From contig NC_092568.1 in the NCBI RefSeq assembly GCF_037975245.1, forward strand, positions 16,141,001 to 16,201,000: a DNA stretch of 60,000 nt. The letters are read 5' to 3'. Shown piece after piece: positions 1-53,633 of the stretch. The position numbers and the translations under genes are program-made. The stretch is from Apostichopus japonicus. Lineage: Eukaryota > Echinodermata > Holothuroidea > Aspidochirotida > Stichopodidae. Positions within the stretch are counted from its first letter, which is position 1; each line of letters starts with the position of its first letter. The notes under the pieces are model-generated. The model was not told the origin of the DNA, ran no database searches, and was given only the letters and a program-made list of their open reading frames with translations.

Positions 1-234
1 CTTTAATGTACTCTGATGATCTGTAATGTACTCTGTAATGTATTCTGATGATCTGTAATTGTATTGTAATGTACTATATACTCTGTAATGTACTATATAC
101 TCTGTAATGTACTCTGATGATCTGTAATGTACTCTGTAATGTACTCTGATGATCTGTAATGTACTCTGTAATGTTCTGTAATGTACTCTGATGATCTGTA
201 ATGTACTCTGCAATGTATTCTGATGATCTGTAAT
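1..234. repeat. Minisatellite, 12/20-bp units (left part)
   Basis: Tandem mixture of CTGTAATGTACT and CTGATGATCTGTAATGTACT units. It continues after the inserted element at 607-770 and probably extends left of the window. It produces several meaningless long open frames. Confidence 0.95.
227..234. repeat. Left target-site duplication of hAT-like element
   Basis: TCTGTAAT, identical to 599-606. Because the host array itself contains this octamer, part of the match could be coincidental, but both copies abut the element ends exactly. Confidence 0.7.
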
Positions 235-598
235 CAGTGGCGTAAGAAGGTACTTTTGAGTGGGGGGGCTGAAAACTGATGGCCGGCCTGGGGGAGGGTC
301 TAAGGGGAGGGGGTTTCCCCCTCCCCTTTGGATTTTTTTGCATTTCCAGGTGGCCTCAGATGCAATTTGGTGCAATATAGCACACTTCCACACCCACTCC
401 ATTCTGTAAACTTAATTTTGTATTTTCACCTGGCCTTAGATGCAATTTGGTGCTCCAAATGAGATTTTTTTTCTCATTTGGAAATGAAAAAGGGGTTTTC
501 TGGCTTGCGAAGCGGGGGGCGGAATGATACTTCCGCCCCACCACATTTTGCACTGGGGGGGCTGGCGCCCCCCAGCCCCCCCGGTTCCTACGCCCTTG
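235..598. mobile_element. Non-autonomous hAT-like DNA transposon (MITE), 364 bp
   Basis: The ends are imperfect inverted repeats: CAGTGGCGTAAGAAGG at the left and, read inward from the right, CAAGGGCGTAGGAACCGG. It is flanked by identical 8-bp copies of TCTGTAAT (227-234 and 599-606), the target-duplication length of hAT elements. Removing the element and one copy restores a continuous minisatellite. There is no transposase. The interior has G- and C-rich tracts, a perfect 9-bp hairpin (516-524 with 531-539, 6-base loop) and an internal direct repeat (about 352-375 and 433-454, core AGATGCAATTTGGTGC). The short open frames across it are not genes. Confidence 0.8.
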
Positions 599-606
599 TC
601 TGTAAT
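599..606. repeat. Right target-site duplication of hAT-like element
   Basis: TCTGTAAT directly after the right end (TACGCCCTTG). It pairs with 227-234. Confidence 0.7.
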
Positions 607-770
607 TGTACTCTGTAATGTATTCTGATGATCTGTAATTGTATTGTAATGCACTATATACTCTGTAATGTACTATATACTCTGTAATGTACTCTGATGA
701 TCTGTAATGTACTCTGATGATCTGTAATGTACTCTGTAATTGCACTATGTAATGTACTCTGACAAATTGT
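599..770. repeat. Minisatellite, 12/20-bp units (right part)
   Basis: Continuation of the 1-234 array with the same units, degenerating towards 770. Confidence 0.92.
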
Positions 771-3648
771 AATGTAATCTTATTCGGAGTAATAATCAGC
801 AGGTTTGGTAGAATTGCCAACCATATGCAAAAAGTTGCTTTAAGGTGAAGACAAAATTCTTTCATAATAAAAAAAAGGACAATTATTTTGTGATGCATTG
901 GGTTCATTCAATGACATCACAAATGTATCAGATTTCAAGGCACATAGTATACAGATTCAAAACTTTCAGCAGATTTCACTAGCTGGGAGTTCTCTTGCAA
1001 AAATGATTTTGTCTCACACAGCCATTTTTTAGTGAGACATACTGACATGTAAGTTTTCAGGATATGCTGATGCAGCAGGCTATTATGTATCATCAGCATG
1101 AATATGGCAACAAAGGACTACTTGTTTGCACGTTTCAATCATGGAATGAGAATCAGACGCATCTTTGTTCATGTCCTTACAATGAATGGGAGACAGAGGT
1201 TGGAAAGGGGAGGGGTTGAGGGGTTAGAGTAAGGGACACTTATTGATGAGAAACTAAACTAGCCCTATATTGAACGATTTTATTTATACTGCTGAAATAC
1301 CTTTGGGTATGCATCTAAATTGCCCCCCCCCCCCAAAAAAACCTCATCTAAACGGGAGATGTAACAAGATCCAGTGGATATCTTCTTTCTTTGTTGACTT
1401 GTAATCAGTGAACTCCAAACCCTTCCCTAATCCATACTCTTATACACAAATGCAACAGGGTGTGGAAATTATCTGTAATCCCTAAAACAGATGATAATTA
1501 TCGTAATAAAAGAGAACATACGAGCCAAAAAAATGAACACAAGTGACATCTTTAAATGAAGTCCATGTACTTTTTAGCTTTATTCACACTATATATATAT
1601 GGCAATTGACAAGACATTGTGTGGCCTTTTACATATGTATACGTGAACACATCTTTACCATTAGTTCTTGGATTTTACTCAAATTAGTTGGTATCAATAC
1701 AGCTGAATAAAATGTTAATTTGAATACCTACACAACTACCTCTGAGAAGCCATACACAAACACTTGCCATAATAAATGTACATGATAAGCACAGTCAGTT
1801 AACTATATTTAATGTGCGACTACATGCATTTATTTGCACATTAGCAACAGAGTCAGTACAATGCTACATCAATGCGCTGATATGTATATATATATATATA
1901 TATAAATTAATATATATAGTTAGGCAAACTGAAGGAACAGGGACAGAGTAATCCGCTCAGAGTAATTAAAACAACCAGGGGGGTTTCGATGATGATAACT
2001 TCCACCTTAAAGCTCCTTACCATGTATGAGAGCCTCTTCAGCTTACGCTGTCCAGGCAACAGAGCCAACATTGTTAAGACAGACTAAGACTCTTCAATCT
2101 GCAGTTCAGAAAGTCAAAATTTACTCTAGTTATGTCAAATCACACCTGTGGCTGTAATGGAACATTCCTCTGGGCAAGATTAAACTAGTTTCTGGGCAGA
2201 CAACAGGGTTGTACCCCACCCTCCTCCGAATCAAATTTGTAAATCAACACCCTTCTGAGTCCCAGTTGATCCCAGATGAAAGTCACCCTATTTATTAATG
2301 TACAACGACTGTATCATTGTCTGTGACGTATCACACATACTACTGTCTTTTAACAAACACAGTAGTATGTGTAATGCATTCAGATGGGCTACACTGAAAC
2401 CCTAGCGGGATGATTTATGATCCAATGGCTAGGGTGGAATCGATCTAGATGCAGTGTTAACAGGTCATTCAGTGAGAGTGCAAACCTGTAGATTGCTAAT
2501 CCTTCACAGTTTATCTACACAGTACTTTAGTGGTATGTACTGTAATAACATACACATTGAGATGTTCCATGGGTTGTAAATATGTGAAACTTACCAAATA
2601 CCTCCTCATGATTAACATCACATATCTGGTCAAATTGAACAGATTTCCAGGTAAAAAGTGAGGCTATCACTTCTATGAACCAATCTATGGCAAACTAGTG
2701 TGAGATAAATAAGTTTAATTTTTAATTGTATGAGCATCAATACTGCTACATTTGAAATAACTATTAAAGAAATTTGCACTCTACTAACGATACTTTCAAT
2801 GGCGCAATTTTAATATCTACGTTATCTACAATAATAATAATAATAATGATAATAATATGATTGTTATATTAATACATTTTGATATATTTCAATTTTTGGG
2901 AGGTTACTATAGAAACCAATCACCACCTGTGAGTTACTCTGTCCCTTCTCCTTGTCACAGCAGAAGCATTTTTAAACTACAAAGCAAATTCACCACACAT
3001 CACATACAAAATTGGCTTTCATTCTCAATTTGGTCAAACCATGAATGTCAATATTATAACAAAGGAAAACCAAAGCCTGACTTTAATAACTAGGGTACAA
3101 AAGGGTTGTGGGGGTTGCAAAAATGTATGGAAATTATTTTGCAACCGTTAACTCATAACCCTGCTACTTTAACAAACGAAAACAAAGAGAGAGAGAGATA
3201 AGAAAGAAAGAGAATTAGAAAAGCAACCCCTTTCCTAACTAGAATGCAGAAGAAAGTAAATAATATTTGAAAACTTTTCTTAAAATTTACATGTTTGCAT
3301 AACGGAAAGAAGAAAAATTGATAAAATGATATGTCAGTTTTTAATATACTCCTCCTTAGACAACGTTATAGAGCCAATGAAAATTTGTCCACGCAATGAT
3401 TCAAAAGCAAATAAATTAAAATTATAAAATTTAAGTTAACATTCATTGTCAATGATTCTTTCATCATATGCCACACACCAGCTCATAAACACTATATAGA
3501 TATAAGCATTGTTTGTTTGATCCCATCCCACCGGTAGAGAGAAGACTCAAATGGTTCCCACTTTCTGATGTCTTTGTAATCACTGTAACATGATCAACGA
3601 AAAGAGTAAATTCAAACCCAAGCTTCTTGTGGATGACGATGACGACGC
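771..3648. other. Gene-free 3' flank
   Basis: AT-rich sequence with no supportable gene. It holds a C12 run near 1323, an (AT)n run near 1883-1904, a perfect 14-bp inverted repeat (2333-2372), a TAA/TAATGA triplet run near 2828-2853, and a purine-rich GA tract (3184-3223). The 78-codon frame at 2857-3093 has no coding character. Confidence 0.7.
2333..2372. repeat. Perfect 14-bp inverted repeat (hairpin)
   Basis: ACACATACTACTGT (2333-2346) and its exact reverse complement (2359-2372) are separated by 12 bases. It would fold as a stable stem in either transcript. No terminator-type T run follows. Confidence 0.85.
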
Positions 3649-4104
3649 TTATACATGCAAAGCTTGAATGGTTTGGACAGCTTCCCTCCGGTGTGGGAGG
3701 AGAGGAACAATAAATATCTTAATACGCTTTAACCAAGTGGAACTAGTCGGTAGTAACACCCAGGGAATCAACAACAGGCACGGTGCAACACTTTCAATAA
3801 AGCAATATTTCTCAGACAAACTTAATGAGAGATGATCTCTCAATTTATTTGAAATATCTTCCTTTCCGATGAAGCGAATAAACGCTCCGAAAGGAAGGAA
3901 CACAGAATCTATGGTCGTACTAACAAACAAGATTACACTGAATAAGGCTAATTCTGGTCTTGTATCATTGATAATGGCACAATCAGTTTTACTAACAAAA
4001 TGCAGCAACACTATGTCATACTTAACGAAGGGTTCAAAACAGAAGCAGGTTTCTGTCCTCTCTCTGTTCAAGATAGAAACAAAACCACAATTTGGGTAAA
4101 GCAA
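3649..4104 (-). CDS. Possible TM6-TM7 exon of a rhodopsin-type GPCR, or relic
   Basis: A 151-codon open frame with two hydrophobic stretches (residues about 51-79 and 100-119). The second reads YCFIESVAPCLLLIPWVLLP, followed by a basic segment (TWLKRIK). Its spacing and the S-V-x-P...P-W pattern resemble TM7 and helix 8 of prostanoid-type rhodopsin-family receptors, though the usual N/D before P-W is replaced by I. No TM1-5 is visible in the 2 kb upstream on this strand. It could be the last exon of a separate minus-strand gene, a decayed copy, or a chance frame. It lies downstream of KLC. Confidence 0.22.
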   Translation of the reverse strand: MLYPNCGFVSILNRERTETCFCFEPFVKYDIVLLHFVSKTDCAIINDTRPELALFSVILFVSTTIDSVFLPFGAFIRFIGKEDISNKLRDHLSLSLSEKYCFIESVAPCLLLIPWVLLPTSSTWLKRIKIFIVPLLPHRREAVQTIQALHV

Positions 4105-7025
4105 CTCATTTTCTAAATCTTCTTTTGTCTAAGTTTTAAGTTGGCAATCACATACAATCACACCTTTCAGAAATCGATGGACAGTTGGGATCAAATTAGT
4201 CGCTGGTTTCGATCATTACATTTATCTTTGACAGCATACAGTCTCCATTAAGATCATATAACAATTCACTTCACAAGGCAACTGAAAACTAGTTTGTTTG
4301 TTTTTTCTACCTGAAATAACCAGACAGTTCAAAATGCATAGGCTAAACAACAAGATAAGCATGGACGTTATCATGAATGACAGACAATATCATGTTACGA
4401 TTGCTTGAATGGATATTAGTGGGAACTAGAAAGGAACGCAATAACTGCTGTCTGTACAGCTTGACAGAGCATGTCAGTACTTAGTGTTCTGTGTAGACAT
4501 GTAGCAGGAAGCAAACACAATATCTGTTTTACTGTGATAGCATTTCAGATTTGGTTTCTGCTAAAGTTCTTAGAATAATACCCTAGTATCCTGTACCATT
4601 GTAGAGTTTCTGGTACAAAAGTAACCAGCTGGGAAGTTGCAATGGGTTGACATTTGACCTAAGCCAAAAATTGTAAAGATTTCCTTGATTGTTCTAATCT
4701 TTGATTTGTGACTTGTATTTCTAAGTAATGAACTTTGTAACTGAACACTCTGCCACTAGCAGTATCAGACACAGAACATATAAAAAAAAACAATATGAAA
4801 AGAAAAGATTAGGCAGTCCAGTTCCTTTGAATGGATACCTGCTAAGAATCATTAATTTTGCAAGCTAATGAAATGACCACATCATTTTCTTTGTTGTTTA
4901 CAACTAATATGGAATATCTTCACTTAAATATGCCAATCGGTCAAAGTAAGGTTTAAGGCATAGTAGAGTTCCAGGAAAGGATAGGCAAAACATAGGTAAC
5001 ACATAGATACACATCCTTATATAAGGACAATATACCTAAGTACAACTTCCAGAGCAAGATTTTCTTGGAACTTATATAGAACTATTGAGGGTGTGCACTT
5101 GGTAAAAGTGTTTTTAATAGTGCTGATTATTATCACTATAACTCTTTTGAAGGTAGTACTTGGCTGCTGATCTAAGACTTTAAACCTGAATGGATTAGAC
5201 CATTCCTACACAACGAACAAAAACATAGGTCATAGGGTAGACTAAACAAGGAACACACTACTAATTGCATTCACCTCGCCATTTTCAAACTAGGTTTGTT
5301 GGTCTTTGTGGCCTGTGTGCTCAACCGCAAGTGCACACTAGACTTGTTTATACAGTGGGTAGTATGTTAAAGTAGCTGATTTACATTTCAACAATTACAC
5401 CGCCATATCACGCATGTTACTTGGCAATGTGTCATACAAATTACACGCAGTAACTCTTCTTCCCCAAAACGATGAAGATGTGATGTCGATGTTAATCATA
5501 GACTCCATCATGAATCTGATGTTGTGTACTCAGGTTTAAGTTTCGATCTTTGAACAAATTGTCCGGATATTTTAAGTATCTATAACGACAATACTGCATC
5601 AAATCTGACCCTGGATGAGCTTGTGTTCGAGTAAGTTCGCATACCCGGTTATATTACTGCAAACTCACACAGTGCTTTAAACGGGTTTTGAAACCAAATA
5701 TGTATCTGTGCCATGCTTAGTTTGCAAACAATGCAATCAGAGCAAGGTCACACAAGGGACACGTGTTTTTTTGGCAAGAACCAAACATTAAAGGGAAAGG
5801 CAGCCATACGATTTACTCCATCACGGTGTATAACAAATTACGTTCCCAACTCCTTATTAATTGGAATACTATTTAAGATTGCCCAGTGATCACTAACAAC
5901 ACTCAAACAACATGAAAACAGTTTCTTCTTTGTTTTTATGTACAAAGCAATGTACAGAAAGAAAGAGAAGTTAAGACTTTTCAGGTCTTTCTTTGTCCAA
6001 CTAGAAAGAGAACTACAAATATATTCATTTTACTGAGTCTATCAGTTTAAGTCCAAACAGGAATAAAACAGAACAATTACTTATTTCGAATTTTCAACTT
6101 CAAGATGGCCTGTAGTCATAGTAATTTGTATGTGAGTGTATCATTTTTCAACTGCCACTTGCTTTTGCAATATTAAGCAGGACAGGTTATTTCACACCTG
6201 TGCTACACCATACAAGAACTATTGACAGTACCACTTAACTGATCGCAGATTTGAGAGACTTCTCTATGTCCACTTCATCTAAACTATCAACAGACTGCCA
6301 TCAAGAAATATTAAAACATCTTTTGGAAAAATGTTTGCTGAATATTAAATACTTTGAAAACCATGCCTGCATTCTTTGGCATTTTGTTTATCATAATAAG
6401 AACCAGAAACACTAAAAAAAAAAAAAATACAAAAACCCCAGAAAATATGTCATCATCTTAAACGTGCTCGCACACTATTCATTGCAGATACGTAGTTGTA
6501 AACTATTCCATTGCTCAACATGCATCTGTGTAAAAGACACATTACAGTGAAGAAATAATTTGCAGGTAGGCAATCTGGCAAAACAGCATAGCCAATTGAC
6601 AAATTAATTGGAATCACCTTGACAGATCTGGTGAACCACTTGAGGCAAACGGTCAGTTCTCTGAATCAGTATATTTATTGTACAAACACTTGGATCTGTT
6701 GAAACTGACCAGCCTACACATTGGCACATCACGTTCACAATCAATAGAGGGAGGGGAGAGAATGGAGTAATTCTTGATCAGGAGATGAGAACCAGAAAAG
6801 AGACTGGCACATCAATGATCAGTGCAATGAATCAGTACAGGTACTGGATCAAAATTTGATCTTTGGATGTGAACCAGTAAAGAGATTGCTTCCTGAATGA
6901 TCAGTACCATGGATCAGTTCTGTGGATCAGTACAGGGACTGGATCAAGAAATAATCTGTAGATGTGAACCAGTAAAGAGACTGGTAAATGAAAGATCAGT
7001 GCAAGGGATCAGTGTGGTGACTTGA
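4105..7025. other. Gene-free 3' flank
   Basis: No exon, RNA gene or mobile element was recognised. The only structure is a degenerate repeat at about 6770-7030. Confidence 0.6.
6674..6679 (-). terminator. Candidate KLC polyadenylation signal AATAAA
   Basis: First canonical AATAAA found by eye on the minus strand after the KLC stop, about 1.05 kb downstream. No clear GU-rich element was recognised after it. Usage is inferred only. Confidence 0.25.
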
Positions 7026-7030
7026 TCAAG
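6770..7030. repeat. Degenerate tandem repeat, about 100-bp period
   Basis: About 2.5 diverged copies sharing GTGAACCAGTAAAGAGA, ATGATCAGT and GTACTGGATCAA blocks, with many GATCAGT sub-motifs. Confidence 0.75.
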
Positions 7031-7731
7031 ATGTCATAATCTTAGAATTTTTCCATAATGTTACCATATATTCTATCTGGCAATGTTTCAATATTGAGAT
7101 CAGACATGGACAGTTATAATAATTCATAATGGAGTTATTCAAGTAGATAAAATCTTTATGAAAACAATTTAAACCTAGTAGTACAAGACAATGCCCACCG
7201 TACACATTAGAAGAAGAAGAAAAAACAAGAACACTATTCTTGTGACAGAAAGTAGGAGAAAAAGCTAACATGTTTTCAGCATTAGTTAGATTGAAACAAA
7301 TCAATTTGCTTGTAGCCTAAAAGAGACAACACTTTATCAACACAGATAATTCTCACAGACAATTTGTGATAGATTAGCAGGTTTTCTGTGTCTGCATCTC
7401 TGATATTATCTGACTTTACTTTTCAGGAGTTGGCGGTCATGGATGGAACCAATCAGATAAGCTCGAGTTGTCCATTATAATCTCTCTATTACCTTCAAGC
7501 AACATCCCTCTTCAGTGGCCAAATGGATGGATGTCTTCCAGTGGGTGAGCAACGACTCCCGACTAGCCGCTTGATCCATGACGTTTAACTGAGCTTTGAT
7601 TCCATTCATTGCCGTATCGTAGCAAGTCCATCTCAAACACGCCGGGCAGAGCGTTCCTTTCTTGCAAAAGCGTTCACAACATTGCTGCAGTCGAGTGTAC
7701 AAATATAATTAATAGGAAAGTGAACAGGTCG
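7026..7731 (-). other. Putative KLC 3' UTR
   Basis: Sequence immediately downstream of the KLC stop. It contains the candidate exon at 7493-7684, and no AATAAA is seen on the minus strand until 6674-6679. The true 3' UTR end is unknown. The 92-codon open frame at 7026-7304 has no recognisable domain and is treated as chance. Confidence 0.4.
7493..7684 (-). CDS. Candidate alternative or extra exon just past the KLC stop
   Basis: A 64-codon open stretch flanked by a good acceptor (gtacactcgactgcag) and a possible donor (AAG then gtaata), phase 0 at both ends. It is Cys-rich (QCCERFCKKGTLCPACLRWT) and ends EEGCCLK, with more G+C and CpG than its surroundings. If exon l were joined here instead of to exon m, the frame would be preserved and would read 69 codons to a TAA at 7475-7477. 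The peptide matches no KLC tail or domain I recognise. It may equally be a 3' UTR frame or an exon of a neighbouring gene. No function is proposed. Confidence 0.3.
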
Positions 7732-50751
<43,020 letters not shown>

Positions 50752-53605
50752 CTAGAAAAAGGACAGGAAAAAGAAATTTATAGAAATCAGAAAAGAAAAT
50801 AGAATAAGATAAGAGTTCATCATTTGGTTAAATGCAATTAAAGGTGACAATTTACTTTACAAATTAAGCTACTGTAAGGTTTTACATAGCAATTAAAAAT
50901 CACACCAGATCACATTCTTCATGCCAATGCTGGAGAATTTCTGTCAATAGGTATGAAATATCAAACAATTTCCCAATGATATGAAATTGTTGTTAACAAA
51001 CACACCAATGACATGTGTGTCCTTGTTGCCTGCTAGCATGGTGGTAGCTGGTCATGCAAATAAATGTAAACCCCAAAACTTACAGGTTTGGTATTTAAGA
51101 ACGATGGTATTTACCTGTCTCTTATTCATACCATGCACTACTAGCTACCCTAGCCTAAGAATTGGAAACATTCTTGCACTTCACCCCCAATGACCCTCTC
51201 TAAGGTCACTGTCACCCTCCTGCCACATCTACCCATTCCTCAAAGTGCCATAATCTTACATCAAAACATTTGGGGTACGGGTCTAATTGGCTAAGCAACA
51301 TTAAGGAAACAATGCAAACATATTGTTGCATTGTTTAATTCATGTGGAGATGGAGTTTGACAAATTCCCAAAGTAATTTCATTTCAAGCTGAGCAGAAAA
51401 TAACCATTAAATAAGTAAACTAGTATTCCATTCTGGATTTTTCCTTCTCGGACCTGTTTCTAATTCAGCTTCCTCTTGTTGGCCTCCCGTGTCATCTCCG
51501 ATTCGCAACCTTACCCCCCCCCCCCTCCTTTTTTTCCATCAAAGAAACAGTTACATTACGTAACAGGTATCCATAGATATTTGTAAGAACATATTCTTGC
51601 TGTACGCAATGATACCTACTGTACAGTACATAATAATTAACTTGATTTGCATAATGCCCGTTACTTATTTGATGACACATACCTACGGTGGTATTTCCAT
51701 GGTTACATAGTTAAATATCACAGGACTAATACACATGTACAGTAGGTATTGAAGTTGTTATTCTAAGAAATGAAGTGTTTTCGTAGATTGTGTGGTAGGG
51801 CTTGCCATGGACACTTTAACAGAATTGTTCACAGCATGGGTACAGAGGAAGGAAGTGACTTTAATGTGTAGTGTGATCACAACTTAACTACTTACAGTAG
51901 TTCCCATTTGATGTTCAGTACATAAACCAACCATGGTTTTGTTGTAACTGCATGCCATGAATGTTGACTATCTAAGCAAATTGACCAAAATCAATTTTTA
52001 AAAATTTGAATTTTGTTGTATTTTACTTCAAAGTTTGTACATTTACCTTTTTATAGCTAGATGTTCTTGTGCACTATCTGTTTTAGTTCAACAGGCTAAA
52101 GTTAACACATAATTCATTTGCTGACAACAGAAATGTTTGCTGTCTCCATATTATGCATATACTCTGGCATAAAACATATGTGAAGATAAAAGCAATATTC
52201 TTGTCTTTCTCTCTAACTTTTAATCAAAATTCCTTGAATTCACATTGTGACCCTTTAAGAAGACACTTCAAAAAACAATCAAATGAAGATAGGTTACAAG
52301 CTAAAAAAATTCCTAAATTATAAAGATGTGAACTGATATACATGATGAGAAATAATGAAGACAATGTGTTTCTCTATACAGGGACTCTCTATCCTGATAT
52401 ATACCACTAACCAGACAGACCATAATGAGATTAAACATCAAAGTAGGACACCCTCTGGTCAAACATTTCTTATTCACTATATGAAATCAATACAAGGGTT
52501 TCATCACAGAGTTGAAGTAGTATATACCCTCTAGTATCATACCAAAAATTCTCATCAGCTCTGAAACAGACTCTGCATCAGCTAGAATACAAATAAGAGC
52601 AAGATTTCACGAGAGATGGTAGATTCATTTAGATCTTCATGAAGCTTTTACGATCTTCAACGTTTGCAGCCCGATCAATGCGGTAATGGATATGCGTGGT
52701 GTCGCCAAATCTGTGTGTTTGTTACTTTTATCCACAAAAGAAGTACTGAAACTTATAAATCAGACTATTAGCTCACTATGATCTGTTTCAGTACCAATAC
52801 AAATCCTCATTATAGCTACAAATTATTTATTTCTAATTTCCCTCCCTCCTCCATCACCCCCATCCACCACCCCCACCTGTTCCACCCACCACTTTCCTCC
52901 ATGCCTACATTGCATTTAGTCTCTTATTCATTTTTTAAGTGAAAGCCCATTACTTATTTTCCATTGTTTATTTATTATAACTTTTATCACAAGGGGATTA
53001 TGAATTGTTTGCTACTAGTAACTAGGTTACCTGCAATCGCTACAACCCGGGTTACTGTACCTTCATATTAGGTCCTATCTTAGAATCTTTACTATCACTA
53101 GTATAGATCTGCTTCCAGTTACTAACGAAGAATCTTTTTGTCAACTTCCTCCTCCTCCTCTCCCTCCCCCCCCCCCCATCTAATGATGCATACATCTGAC
53201 TCACATTGATTATGTAGTCATACCATCATGATGGATAGAAATGTCCATCAATATTTCAAATAGGTGTTTGGCAGGAAAGTTATCTTCAACGGGAAATTGG
53301 TTCAGTTTGATGCGGACAATGTAATAACGCACATGAATAAATAATTTGTACCAATATTGTCAGCTAGGTATAATGCTGTATTGAAACAATTTTCACCATT
53401 GTGCAGGGTTGACATTCACAGAGATATTGAATCACCCTCCTAAATATAATTAACATTAATTTAGAATCAGTTCATCACGGATGTTACTAGTTCGTAATTT
53501 GTTTTGTAACTTATGTTAATTGGTAGCCTAGTTTACCCAATACGCTTTTCTTCAATGACTATTAATGTTGCCTTTGATAGTCAGCATCTCATCAAGAGGC
53601 ATACA

Positions 53606-53633
53606 GACAGACAGACAGACAGACAGACAGACT
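53606..53633. repeat. Microsatellite (CAGA)n
   Basis: About seven perfect CAGA units. Confidence 0.95.

Noticed and set aside
74-907. Overlapping minus-strand open frames of 72-183 codons
   Set aside because: They run through the 12/20-bp minisatellite and the hAT-like element; the repeated peptides are translation of tandem DNA.
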